Positions 14,940 through 22,901 of a DNA stretch of 50,317 nt are shown one piece after another. The notes below the pieces were generated by a model that was given only the letters and a program-made list of their open reading frames with translations, was not told the origin of the DNA and searched no databases. Source of the DNA: a virus; the IMG/VR virus record IMGVR_UViG_3300035188_001652, positions 1 to 50,317 of that record; one strand, written 5' to 3'. Within the stretch, counting starts at the first letter, position 1. Each line of letters starts with the position of its first letter. A program made the position numbers and the translations under genes.

Positions 14940-15183
14940 CGATAAAAAAATTCAGGATTGGCTAAATGCTAATCCTGACGTGTGGGAACAGTTCATTAAA
15001 GAATATCCAGAATATTCTCACACAACTTTTGATAAAGCTATTTTTTTTACAGAAGAAATGTCGGAAAATAGCGATTATTCAATGGCAACTTTTGTCGGAT
15101 TTGAACCAAGAATCAAAACATCTGATGGGTGGTTCTTATCTGATTGTTTCTTAGATTTTTGTAAAAGGAGATGGGATGATTAA
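14923..15183 (+). CDS. Hypothetical protein, paralogue family B member 2
   Basis: 86 residues, unknown family. The N-terminal module WLNANPDVWEQFIK is shared with the previous gene at protein and DNA level, indicating a tandem duplication. The C-terminal half (a strand-rich segment ending CKRRWDD) differs. It overlaps the previous gene by 17 bases, with AGGAG just before the ATG, and overlaps the next gene by eight. Confidence 0.65.
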   Translation: MQFIADDKKIQDWLNANPDVWEQFIKEYPEYSHTTFDKAIFFTEEMSENSDYSMATFVGFEPRIKTSDGWFLSDCFLDFCKRRWDD

Positions 15184-15778
15184 AGTAGATTGTTTTGGCA
15201 CTGAATTAGTCGTTGATATTCTAATGGACAAGAATCAAATGGCAATATTAAATCTTTCTCCATTAGAAGATTATATCTGGGCAAAAATATTTTATGAATT
15301 TGGATGGAATGTGCCAGATCCATCCAACATAGCAAAGTCTTGTTTTGCCTATTCAATGGATAAGAAAGAAAGAAGCTTTGTACTCTTTTTGGAGTACAAA
15401 GAGGATTGCCTTAGGCATGTTTACAGTCAACTACAAAGCAAAATGAAACTCTACTTAGAGTACAATCCAAATGAGTTTAGATGGGATTTACCATACGTTA
15501 AAGGAACGTATGACTACCATTACTTTAGATTACTGGAAACTCCAGCTAGCATGTTTGTTGATGTAAATTACTACAAAGGCTGGGAGACTCAAACGTGGTT
15601 TGAGCAGCTTTCTGAAATCAACGACAACAAGACGAAAGAGCAATCTTTCAAAGAGGAAAAGGAAAAACTAAAACAGTTTTTCCTCAAACTCGCTTCAGAC
15701 AAGCTAGATATTGACTTGTCTAAATATACTTACTTAGACAACGCAAACACTTTGGTATGGACGACATGTACGCAATAA
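15176..15778 (+). CDS. Hypothetical protein, 200 aa
   Basis: No family recognised. The middle of the protein is rich in aromatic residues (Tyr, Trp, Phe), and about residues 145-175 are highly charged and helical (Lys/Glu). AGGAG precedes the ATG at good spacing, and the gene overlaps both neighbours. It is the largest member of the six-gene operon and a candidate effector if the operon forms one system. Confidence 0.65.
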   Translation: MIKVDCFGTELVVDILMDKNQMAILNLSPLEDYIWAKIFYEFGWNVPDPSNIAKSCFAYSMDKKERSFVLFLEYKEDCLRHVYSQLQSKMKLYLEYNPNEFRWDLPYVKGTYDYHYFRLLETPASMFVDVNYYKGWETQTWFEQLSEINDNKTKEQSFKEEKEKLKQFFLKLASDKLDIDLSKYTYLDNANTLVWTTCTQ

Positions 15779-15993
15779 TTGAAAACAAACAACTCAAAGA
15801 AGCTAGTCCTGGCATTACCAGAGACTTAGCTATCATCGCTTTAAATTTGGCAAAAGCAGGTAAATTGCCAAACGCGTCTTTCAAGAAAGACAAAGATGCT
15901 TATTTAATCAAAGCACCTAAAGAGTCTTGGAAAAAAGCACAGCGTAGATTAGACAGATTTTCGGAAAACTTCAATGGCACCTGGATACCTTAA
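15757..15993 (+). CDS. Hypothetical small protein, paralogue family A member 2
   Basis: 78 residues (or 75 from the second ATG at 15766). It shares with 14302-14520 the order: strand (YAIIEN), helix TRDLAIIALNLAKAGKLPNA, strand, then YLIKAPKESWKKA. Basic overall, unlike the acidic first copy. Overlaps the previous gene by 22 bases and the next by one (TAATG). Confidence 0.6.
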   Translation: MDDMYAIIENKQLKEASPGITRDLAIIALNLAKAGKLPNASFKKDKDAYLIKAPKESWKKAQRRLDRFSENFNGTWIP

Positions 15994-16277
15994 TGCAGCA
16001 ATACGTTGAAATCAAAACAAGTGGAGAGTTAGTCAATGGCGCTCTCCAATTAAATCAGCTAGCAATTAAAACGTTGTTAGATTTGATTGGTGATGGCAGT
16101 AATCCTGATTTACAGACAGAATATGGTTTCTTTCGTGTACTGCCAACAGTGTCTATCAGACAAGACATTCTCTACAAACAAAAAGACAAAATCTGCATGC
16201 ACGATGCGGAACTTAGTTACTTTGTTATAGCCAACGACAAAACATGGGATAATTTACTGTCAGAAACGGAACAGTAA
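15993..16277 (+). CDS. Hypothetical small protein, paralogue family A member 3
   Basis: 94 residues. It has a diverged version of the family A pattern: YVEIKTSGE strand, helix LNQLAIKTLLDLIGDGSNPD, and a C-terminal YFVIANDKTWDNLL equivalent to the Y-V-AP-W ending. An insertion of about 20 residues lies in the middle. Last gene of the operon, followed by a strong terminator. Confidence 0.6.
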   Translation: MQQYVEIKTSGELVNGALQLNQLAIKTLLDLIGDGSNPDLQTEYGFFRVLPTVSIRQDILYKQKDKICMHDAELSYFVIANDKTWDNLLSETEQ

Positions 16278-16299
16278 ATACAACTAACACGACTTCAAT

Positions 16300-16334
16300 G
16301 CACTTAGACTCATCAGCTAAGTGCTTTTTTATTT
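16300..16334 (+). terminator. Intrinsic terminator of the six-gene operon
   Basis: GCACTTAG (16300-16307), nine-base loop, CTAAGTGC (16317-16324), then TTTTTTATTT. Confidence 0.9.
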
Positions 16335-16430
16335 GATATAAAAATTTTTTGAAAAAAAAACAAAACCAGTGTCCTTTCACTGCTGGTTCTGTTATGATAA
16401 ATTTATTCTTTCTAATAAATCCATTATACA

Positions 16431-17639
16431 ATGAGTTTTGTTTTTCCGGGGAGAGTAATTGCATATTCTCCAGAAGTATCAAAAAAATTAGGATCTGTCA
16501 CCGCTGCCATCCTAGTAGGACAGTTAGAATTTTGGTTTAGCAAGTATAAGACATTTTGGAAGTTCTTAGAACCAAACAACTCTGAGAACTATAGAGAAGG
16601 CGACTCTTGGACAGAAGAACTAGCGATGTCTAAAGCAGAGTTCAAGACTGCTTTTAGCAAAGTAGGGATAAAGTATGCCTCCCAAAAAGAGTTTGAAGAT
16701 GCAGAGAATAAGTTCGTTAAAGACGGTAAAGAATATCTTTATTGTTCTTACACGAATAAATTAACGCATATCACCTGGTATGAGCGCAATGATGCCAAGG
16801 TGGAAAGATTTTGGATAGACACGTTCTTTGTGGATAGAAGTACTCTTAAAGAGCGCCCATTCTTGTCTAATGAACTACAAGACAAGAAAGAGACAAGAGC
16901 GCTCACACCCGTACTTGGTATTAGGCGGGATTTGCCACAATCACAATCTCGCTTTCCCGAAAGCAAGAAAGTTGATCTCGATTCATATACAGAGATCAAT
17001 GCAAAGAAAAAAAATAAATATAAGAAAGATGTTGTGGACAAGACTCAGAATAAGTCTGAGGAAAAGTCGGAAGTCCAAGAAGTAAAAAGTCTTCCTTTGG
17101 TAAAAACTCAAGAAGATAAGAATGTTGAAAGATTATCCGTTGATCAGGATAAACAAGCGCCGCCCGCGCCCGCGTCTTGTCAAGGCAAGGATAGTCTTGG
17201 ATTAAGCAATAATTATTATACGCGTCCAACACATCATATAAAAAAGACATCTATGAGCATTGCAACAGATGCTTGGATGGCTGGAAGCAAGCAAAATGTT
17301 AAAGCTTCGTTTGCTGAATGGGTGTATAATGAGCGGCGAAAAAGCAACCCTAATACTAATTTGGCTGATATTGTTGCTGAGATTAAAAACAATGCCGACG
17401 GCGCTGCTATTTGGTGGAAACAGTATCTTAAATACCAAGAAGAACAAGCCAAGCTAGAACAACTACAACAAGAGAAGTTGAAAGAGAAGGCATTGGCTGA
17501 AGCCAAAGAAAAGCAAGCGCAATGGGAGATAGAACAAGAAGCTGAATCTCTTGGCATGACTACCCAGGAGTACGTTCTTTACAAAAATAAAAAAGCTGAA
17601 AAGGACTTAAAAGCTAAATTCAATGAGTGGGGTTTCTAA
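16431..17639 (+). CDS. Replication initiator / helicase-loader-like winged-helix protein
   Basis: 402 residues directly upstream of dnaB. The N-terminal 120 residues have the pattern of phage and plasmid replication initiators with a winged helix: TAAILVGQLEFWFSK, then SWTEELAMSKAEFKTAF and a strand pair ending LTHITWYERN. The middle (about 170-270) is low complexity, Lys/Glu/Ser/Pro-rich and probably disordered. The C terminus (about 280-402) has a DnaD-like helical segment and a long Gln/Glu/Lys coiled coil (about 335-370). It probably recognises the origin and loads DnaB. No origin iterons were evident within the gene. Confidence 0.65.
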   Translation: MSFVFPGRVIAYSPEVSKKLGSVTAAILVGQLEFWFSKYKTFWKFLEPNNSENYREGDSWTEELAMSKAEFKTAFSKVGIKYASQKEFEDAENKFVKDGKEYLYCSYTNKLTHITWYERNDAKVERFWIDTFFVDRSTLKERPFLSNELQDKKETRALTPVLGIRRDLPQSQSRFPESKKVDLDSYTEINAKKKNKYKKDVVDKTQNKSEEKSEVQEVKSLPLVKTQEDKNVERLSVDQDKQAPPAPASCQGKDSLGLSNNYYTRPTHHIKKTSMSIATDAWMAGSKQNVKASFAEWVYNERRKSNPNTNLADIVAEIKNNADGAAIWWKQYLKYQEEQAKLEQLQQEKLKEKALAEAKEKQAQWEIEQEAESLGMTTQEYVLYKNKKAEKDLKAKFNEWGF

Positions 17640-17644
17640 TTCCA

Positions 17645-17673
17645 TTGACAGTGTGTTTTTATTGTGTTAGATT
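17645..17673 (+). promoter_or_regulatory. Promoter of dnaB
   Basis: TTGACA (17645-17650), 17 bases, TAGATT (17668-17673), start near 17680, 21 bases before the ATG. There is no strong ribosome binding site before the dnaB start. Confidence 0.7.
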
Positions 17674-17700
17674 GCTGGTGGTGTTTACCGTGGTGTTAGC

Positions 17701-19005
17701 ATGGACGTTACAATAATAAATTCTCCGGAGTCGGAGAGAGAACTTCTAAGTTATGTGTTAGTGCATGGCAACTTGGATATAGTTGAAAAATACGAGATAC
17801 AGGAAGAAGATTTTTCTGTGTTGGATTACAAAAAGCTATTTAAAGTATTTAAGACTTTAAATAATCAAGGCAAGCGCATTGACTTAATGGAAGTCAGCAA
17901 TTTCTTGACTACAAATTCTGTTAAGTTAGTGGCGGAGCCGAAAGCATTAATAGCATCTGTTCTGGATAGTGCGTATTACAATCCAGAGTCAGCAGCGTCT
18001 ATAGTTAAGGACAAATCGCTCAGGAGGCGGATTATGTCAGCTGCTGAATTTGCAAAGAAAGAGTCTAACAACTTACTTGTTGAGCCACAGGATTTGTTGG
18101 CATCTATGCAAGAGGAACTACTAAAAATAGAAAGGCAAGTTCATGGGGACAGATATCAGCTGTACTCTGCTAATAAACTTGCTGTAAGCGTGTTTGATTA
18201 CTTGACTTCAGAGCATCAAAAATTGCCTAATTTAGGCTGGTATTCACTTGATAATATACTAGAAGGCATTCGTCCGTGCGTGTACCTTGTAGCTGGCGGT
18301 ACAGGCATGGGGAAAACGTCTTTTATGTTAGCTATGGCAATGCAATTAATGAAGCTGCATGGATTGCCTGCATTGTACTTTACTCCTGAGATGACACAGG
18401 AGCAGTTTGCAACGAGAATGTTGTCAAACATTACTGGGATAAATTCTAGTGATTTGCTACAGATTGGGAGAAATGAGCAACATCACAAATGGGATGCAAT
18501 TGTTCAAGGCATTGCACAGTTAGGGGATTTACCATTGTATGTGAACGATAATAGCTCACCTAGCATGGCAATTATTGAGTCAGACATTAGGAAAGTGATA
18601 GCTCAGCGTGGTGAGAAGATGGCTGTATTTGTGGATTATTTACAGCAATTGCCACCCGTTTCTAAGGATGGTGATTCTGCATCTGAGCTAGGACGACGGA
18701 TGCAACTACTTGATAATATTTCTAAGAAATATCAAGTACCGCTATTTGTTGGTTGTCAGATTAATCGTAGTAACGCTACTACACAGGACAAACGTCCTGA
18801 TTTGTTTAGTATCCGTGGTAGTGGAGAGATCGCGGAAAAGGCAGCCGTTATCTTAGGATTGTTTCGTTCTGCTTATTATAGTAAAGATCCAGGAGATTAT
18901 AGCTTTGAAGTTTCAGTGTTAAAACATCGATGGGGAAGGATGGGAGAGACTGCATATTTACGATGTGATTTAGGCACTTCATCTTTCTGGGATGCAACAG
19001 TGTAG
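17701..19005 (+). CDS. dnaB: Replicative DNA helicase, DnaB family
   Basis: 434 residues, normal DnaB length. The N-terminal helical domain (SERELLSYVL, SVLDYKKLFKVF) is followed by a linker and the RecA-like motor. Walker A is AGGTGMGKTS at about 198-206, followed by YFTPEMTQEQFATRML (H1a-like), Walker B VFVDYLQQLPP at about 311, and the QINRS and RGSGEIAEKAAVI motifs. As a hexamer it unwinds the fork 5'-3' and would engage host primase and Pol III. Paired with the upstream initiator and driven by its own promoter at 17645. Confidence 0.95.
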   Translation: MDVTIINSPESERELLSYVLVHGNLDIVEKYEIQEEDFSVLDYKKLFKVFKTLNNQGKRIDLMEVSNFLTTNSVKLVAEPKALIASVLDSAYYNPESAASIVKDKSLRRRIMSAAEFAKKESNNLLVEPQDLLASMQEELLKIERQVHGDRYQLYSANKLAVSVFDYLTSEHQKLPNLGWYSLDNILEGIRPCVYLVAGGTGMGKTSFMLAMAMQLMKLHGLPALYFTPEMTQEQFATRMLSNITGINSSDLLQIGRNEQHHKWDAIVQGIAQLGDLPLYVNDNSSPSMAIIESDIRKVIAQRGEKMAVFVDYLQQLPPVSKDGDSASELGRRMQLLDNISKKYQVPLFVGCQINRSNATTQDKRPDLFSIRGSGEIAEKAAVILGLFRSAYYSKDPGDYSFEVSVLKHRWGRMGETAYLRCDLGTSSFWDATV

Positions 19006-19018
19006 CTTCTGTTGTTAA

Positions 19019-19065
19019 ACCTGCATTACTGTCAATATAATTAAAAAATAATGACAAATGCAGGT
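19019..19065. promoter_or_regulatory. 47-bp imperfect palindrome upstream of the zinc-ribbon gene
   Basis: ACCTGCATT (19019-19027) and AATGCAGGT (19057-19065) are exact inverted copies. Inside them TGTCA and TGACA are also inverted, around an AT-only centre. The dyad ends six bases before the ATG at 19071 and includes its AGGT ribosome binding site. It may be an operator or a translational hairpin. Confidence 0.55.
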
Positions 19066-19070
19066 ATCTC

Positions 19071-19367
19071 ATGACAGAAGAAGAAAGAGACTTAAAAAGG
19101 CGGGAAGCCCAAAAACGTTACTATGAGCGTTCCAAGCGTGGATATAAGCCATCTAGATGCAGTAAGTGTGGAGCTAGACTTAAAATTGATTCTAAGCACG
19201 CTCCTATTTGCTGGGGCTGTTGGTACAAAACTGACGAAGGCAAAGAGTATTTGCGAGACAAGCAACGTCTTTGCAGAAAGAGAAAAAAGTCAGATAATCT
19301 ATTGACAATTACTAGAAAAAATACTATAGTAGATGAAACGATTAGTGTAGGTGTAGTATGGAATTAA
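19071..19367 (+). CDS. Small zinc-ribbon protein
   Basis: 98 residues, very basic (Lys/Arg near one third of the first 85 residues). CSKCGARL at about 28 and CWGCWY at about 46 form a CxxC...CxxC zinc site. The arrangement resembles small phage transcription regulators and HNH-like zinc hairpins, but no HNH histidine is present. It lies between dnaB and the ERF gene, overlapping the latter by ten bases. A DNA-binding regulator or recombination accessory is likely. Confidence 0.6.
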   Translation: MTEEERDLKRREAQKRYYERSKRGYKPSRCSKCGARLKIDSKHAPICWGCWYKTDEGKEYLRDKQRLCRKRKKSDNLLTITRKNTIVDETISVGVVWN

Positions 19368-20083
19368 TAAAAGCATTGATAGCAGCGGAAGAAGAGTTTG
19401 AACCAATCATCAAAGACTGCCGTAACAAGGCACAGAATTTTACGTATGCTTCTATGGAAGCAATCAATCAGGCTATTAAACCTGCTTTACGCAAGAATGG
19501 CTTAAATGTCATGTTTATCAATAGTCAAGAAGCGGATGAAGAAAATCCCACCTTGACACTTGTGTTGACTCACAAGTCGGGGGAGAAGATGGAAAGTTCA
19601 ATGAGACTTACGCCATCAATTATGAAGAATAAAGATGGCAGGGAAATCCAAACATATGCTCAAGCTTTGGCTGCTGCTAATACATCAGCTAAAAGACTGC
19701 TGTTGACAAGTATGTTGAATCTTTCTTTGGAGGAAGATGAGGACAGTGTATTTAATCCTGCTGAAATGCAGGCTCATAGAGTTCCGCATCGGGCTTTACC
19801 ACAGCAGCAGCAAAAAACATTTGAGAAAATATCGTCAGAGCAGCTTTTGACATTGAATCAGTTGCTTTACAAAAAAGGAATGGTGAACGATAAATTCCAA
19901 GCAGACGATGCTCAGAGAGTAGCTGCGTCGTCTGTCATCAAGGAAGTCTGTGGAGGGATATTCGCCAGAGCTGACATTCCTCAGAAGCATTTCCAGGCAT
20001 TGATTAGCAAATTAGAAGCTATACCAGATGCATTAGAATCTTCTGAAGAGAAAAACACGGAAGACATAAGTAAGTGGATATAG
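19358..20083 (+). CDS. erf: ERF-family single-strand annealing recombinase
   Basis: 241 residues. The first 135 match the ERF superfamily: FTYASMEAINQAIKPALRK, GLNVMFINSQ, LTLVLTHKSGEKMESSMRL, then IQTYAQALAAANTSAKRLLL and the acidic LSLEEDED. ERF proteins bind ssDNA and anneal homologous ends, circularising or recombining phage genomes; SSB (7081) and the DEDDh exonuclease (13047) are plausible partners. The C-terminal region (about 140-241) is a variable helical tail. It ends at a bidirectional terminator. Confidence 0.88.
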   Translation: MELIKALIAAEEEFEPIIKDCRNKAQNFTYASMEAINQAIKPALRKNGLNVMFINSQEADEENPTLTLVLTHKSGEKMESSMRLTPSIMKNKDGREIQTYAQALAAANTSAKRLLLTSMLNLSLEEDEDSVFNPAEMQAHRVPHRALPQQQQKTFEKISSEQLLTLNQLLYKKGMVNDKFQADDAQRVAASSVIKEVCGGIFARADIPQKHFQALISKLEAIPDALESSEEKNTEDISKWI

Positions 20084-20093
20084 ATTAATTTTT

Positions 20094-20125
20094 ACCCGCT
20101 CTTAAACAAGAGCGGGTATTTTTTT
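20094..20125. terminator. Bidirectional intrinsic terminator between erf and dnaN
   Basis: ACCCGCTCTT (20094-20103), AAAC loop, AAGAGCGGGT (20108-20117), then ATTTTTTT on the plus strand. On the minus strand the stem is followed by AAAAATTAATC, so the plus direction is the stronger. Confidence 0.9.
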
Positions 20126-21236
20126 AGTTTCTTAATTGAATAGGCATTGTCAATCTGATATTCTTGTCTAAATCGTCTACATTGGTTAAAATTACTGGAC
20201 TTAACGGTTGATTTAGCTTAATTAATACTTCCTCCCCATCTAATGATTTTAATCCATCCAGAAGGTATTTTAAATTGAATGCAGTTGTTACAGAGTCGCC
20301 AGATATTTGAACTGACTCAATAGCATCAACAGCAGAGCCAAGTTGTGGTTCTTCACTACTAATTTCTAATCTTTGATTACCAGCATCAAACACAACTTTA
20401 GCTATATTGTTGCGACTATCAGCCATAACACTAACTCTCTCTAATGCGCTGATAAAGTCTTTTTTAGGAGCGATAACAAAAGTTGTAAATTCTTTTGGGA
20501 TTAGTCTTGAGTAGCTTGGGTATGTGCCTTCTAGTATTTTAGTTACTATTGTTATGTCTGCTGTTTGGAAGTAAGCAGTGTAGTCTTTGGTAGTAAAACT
20601 TAGCTCGTCATAAGCTTTAACAATCCTGGAAATTTCTGTTAAGACTTTAGCTGGAATCGTTACTTCCATTGTTTCTAATTCTTTATCATGAGCAAATTTA
20701 TGTACAGATAATCTATGCCCATCTGTACTAGCTAGTGTGATAAATAAATCAGAGACAGTAATATTTACTCCTTGTAGAATTTGCTTTGTCTCATCTGTTG
20801 ATGCGGAGAACAGTACGGCTTTTAAGCCCTGTAAAAAAGACTCTGCTGGTAATTTAAGTTTGTCATCTTCATCTTGAACCATTGGTATTTCTGGATATTC
20901 TGACGCACTTAGTGCGTTGATTTTCACCTTTCCAGTTTTGTGTTTGATAATTACTGTACTATCATCCAAAGTAACGGATAAATCGCATAATTGAATACGA
21001 TTTACTGTATCTAACAACAAACTTGCTGGTAAGCAAATTGAACCATTTGTATCTGTGCTACAATTGATTCTAGCTGTTATCCCAAAACTTAAATCGAATC
21101 CAGTGATAGTAAGCAAGTCGTCTTTAGCTGTTAACAATACCGTGCCTAATATTGGATGGGTGGGACGACTTGGGACGGCTTTAGAAACCATTCCTAAAGC
21201 ATTAGCCAGCATTTTTTGGTTAACGTGAAATTTCAT
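20124..21236 (-). CDS. dnaN: DNA polymerase III beta subunit (sliding clamp)
   Basis: 370 residues, the length of a bacterial beta clamp with three similar domains. Signatures include PTHPILGTVLLTA, LTITGFDLSFGI, LPASLLLDTVNRI, ASEYPEIP in domain 1; LASTDGHRLSVHKF and VTIPAKVLTEISRI in domain 2; and AFNLKYLLDGLKSLDGEEV and the C-terminal LTMPIQLRN in domain 3. The final MPIQLRN replaces the usual MPMRL end that lines the partner pocket. The ring tethers the polymerase to DNA. No DNA polymerase gene is present here, so the clamp would serve host Pol III or a polymerase outside the window. Divergent from the terminase gene. Confidence 0.95.
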   Translation of the reverse strand: MKFHVNQKMLANALGMVSKAVPSRPTHPILGTVLLTAKDDLLTITGFDLSFGITARINCSTDTNGSICLPASLLLDTVNRIQLCDLSVTLDDSTVIIKHKTGKVKINALSASEYPEIPMVQDEDDKLKLPAESFLQGLKAVLFSASTDETKQILQGVNITVSDLFITLASTDGHRLSVHKFAHDKELETMEVTIPAKVLTEISRIVKAYDELSFTTKDYTAYFQTADITIVTKILEGTYPSYSRLIPKEFTTFVIAPKKDFISALERVSVMADSRNNIAKVVFDAGNQRLEISSEEPQLGSAVDAIESVQISGDSVTTAFNLKYLLDGLKSLDGEEVLIKLNQPLSPVILTNVDDLDKNIRLTMPIQLRN

Positions 21237-21270
21237 TTTGTGTTAAAAACTAAAGGTGTCATTTAATTAT

Positions 21271-22776
21271 ATGATAAATGTCAAGTTAAATCCTAAAAAT
21301 AAAACAAAAATTAAACAAAAAACTATTGATATCTTGACACAAGATGGGAGATCTAATTCACTGGATAATTTTTACCAAGTCCCTAGGAAGTATGGAGATT
21401 TTTTAGAAGAATGTTGTCGTATACGTTCTGGTAATAAATTTATCCCATTTATGCCATTTGATTATCAAAAAGTTGTTAGTGACTTGATTGATGACTACCG
21501 TGGCATAATGATTTTTAAGACAAGACAATTAGGATTAACAGAATGTATTTCTGCTAAGTTCTTGCACAAAGCATTATTAAATCCAGCGTATGCTTCTGCT
21601 GTTCTATCGTTGGGACAAAAAGAGTCGTCTAACATTGCTGTACGTATTCAATCAATGCCTGCTAATGTAAAAGATCTTAAATTTTTAACTAAATCTAAAA
21701 CTGAAATTCACTTCCAGAATGCTGGTAAAATATGGTTTCGTCCAGCTACAGATAATGCTACGCGTTCTTTGGAATCTGTTAGTGATATTTTTTATGATGA
21801 AGCTGCTTTTCCTCCAAATTTTAGTGAGATTTATGCCTCATCAACACCATCTCAAGAAGCGGTAGGGGAGAATGCTAGAACTATAATGGCTACTACAATG
21901 TCACAACTAGGTAAGTTATCGACATTTTGGCAAATGTTCAATAGCGCTAATCCTGTGGATGCAGAATCTATAATTCAACGGATAAAGTTGGGGAAAGAAG
22001 AGCCATGTTATTGGTGGATAGATGACAATGGTTGGGCGAAAGTTATTATCCACTGGAAAGCACACCCTATATATTCTTCTGTACCTGACTTCTTAGAGAA
22101 AACTAAGAAGAAACACAAGCTAACAGATGATGCTTTGAACAGAGAATATAATTTAGGCATTCCTGACTCAGGTGGTGCATTATTCAGTTATGAATATGTC
22201 TCTAAATGCGCAGTCGGTAGTTGGCAATTACCAAACAAAGATAGATATTATATGGCTGCTTTAGATCCAAATTTTGGTGGTACAGACTATTGGGAATATT
22301 TGATTATTGACATTACAGAAACTCCTTATCAAGTAGTTGCAGAATATAGAGAAAACTCTAGACAATCTTTGTATTGTATAGACAAAACGCTGGAGTTATC
22401 TGATGCCTATAATCCAGTTTTAACAGTGATAGAACATAATTCAGGTGGTGCTATTATTGCAGCTGAAATCTCCAAATTGAGGCGTAATTTATCAATTGAA
22501 ACTGTAGCTACTACCAACGTATCTAAAGTGCAAAATACAGATAGATTAGCGTTAGCTTTAGAAAAACAAGAAGTTATATTCCCCTACAATTGGGATGGAT
22601 TAACAGAATTTGGCGCGTTCTCTTTGCAAAGCAGAAAAGCTATGTACGGACATGACGACTGTGTTATGTGCCTTGCTATTGCTTTTGCTAAATTAGATGT
22701 TGCTTTAAGACGCAAAGGTACTGCCCTAGAAGGAGATCTAGGAACTATCGCGGGACGTAAAAGCAGATTTAGATAA
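21271..22776 (+). CDS. terL: Terminase large subunit
   Basis: 501 residues from ATG 21271 (an in-frame GTG at 21256 is possible). The N-terminal ATPase has the modified Walker A of many phages, IMIFKTRQLGLTE (about 85-97), Walker B DIFYDEAAF and a coupling motif around IMATTMSQLG. The C-terminal RNase H-fold nuclease begins MAALDPNFGGTDYWEYLIIDI with its catalytic Asp, and a later acidic site lies in GHDDCVMCLAIAFAK. It cuts concatemers and drives DNA into the prohead through the portal encoded next. No small terminase was recognised nearby. Confidence 0.92.
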   Translation: MINVKLNPKNKTKIKQKTIDILTQDGRSNSLDNFYQVPRKYGDFLEECCRIRSGNKFIPFMPFDYQKVVSDLIDDYRGIMIFKTRQLGLTECISAKFLHKALLNPAYASAVLSLGQKESSNIAVRIQSMPANVKDLKFLTKSKTEIHFQNAGKIWFRPATDNATRSLESVSDIFYDEAAFPPNFSEIYASSTPSQEAVGENARTIMATTMSQLGKLSTFWQMFNSANPVDAESIIQRIKLGKEEPCYWWIDDNGWAKVIIHWKAHPIYSSVPDFLEKTKKKHKLTDDALNREYNLGIPDSGGALFSYEYVSKCAVGSWQLPNKDRYYMAALDPNFGGTDYWEYLIIDITETPYQVVAEYRENSRQSLYCIDKTLELSDAYNPVLTVIEHNSGGAIIAAEISKLRRNLSIETVATTNVSKVQNTDRLALALEKQEVIFPYNWDGLTEFGAFSLQSRKAMYGHDDCVMCLAIAFAKLDVALRRKGTALEGDLGTIAGRKSRFR

Positions 22777-22901
22777 GGAAAGCCCTGTTGAAGAGAAGGG
22801 CATAGAGAGGGATAAAATTATTGTACCAAAAATTTTCTATATTACAGTTTTGCGTATATGTAACATATAATTAAAATTATATTATTTAATAACATTTTTG
22901 T

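Noticed and set aside
22777-22901. Promoter or terminator in the terL-portal gap
   Set aside because: A five-bp GCCCT/AGGGC hairpin and AT-rich stretches are present, but no U-tract and no paired -35/-10 boxes.
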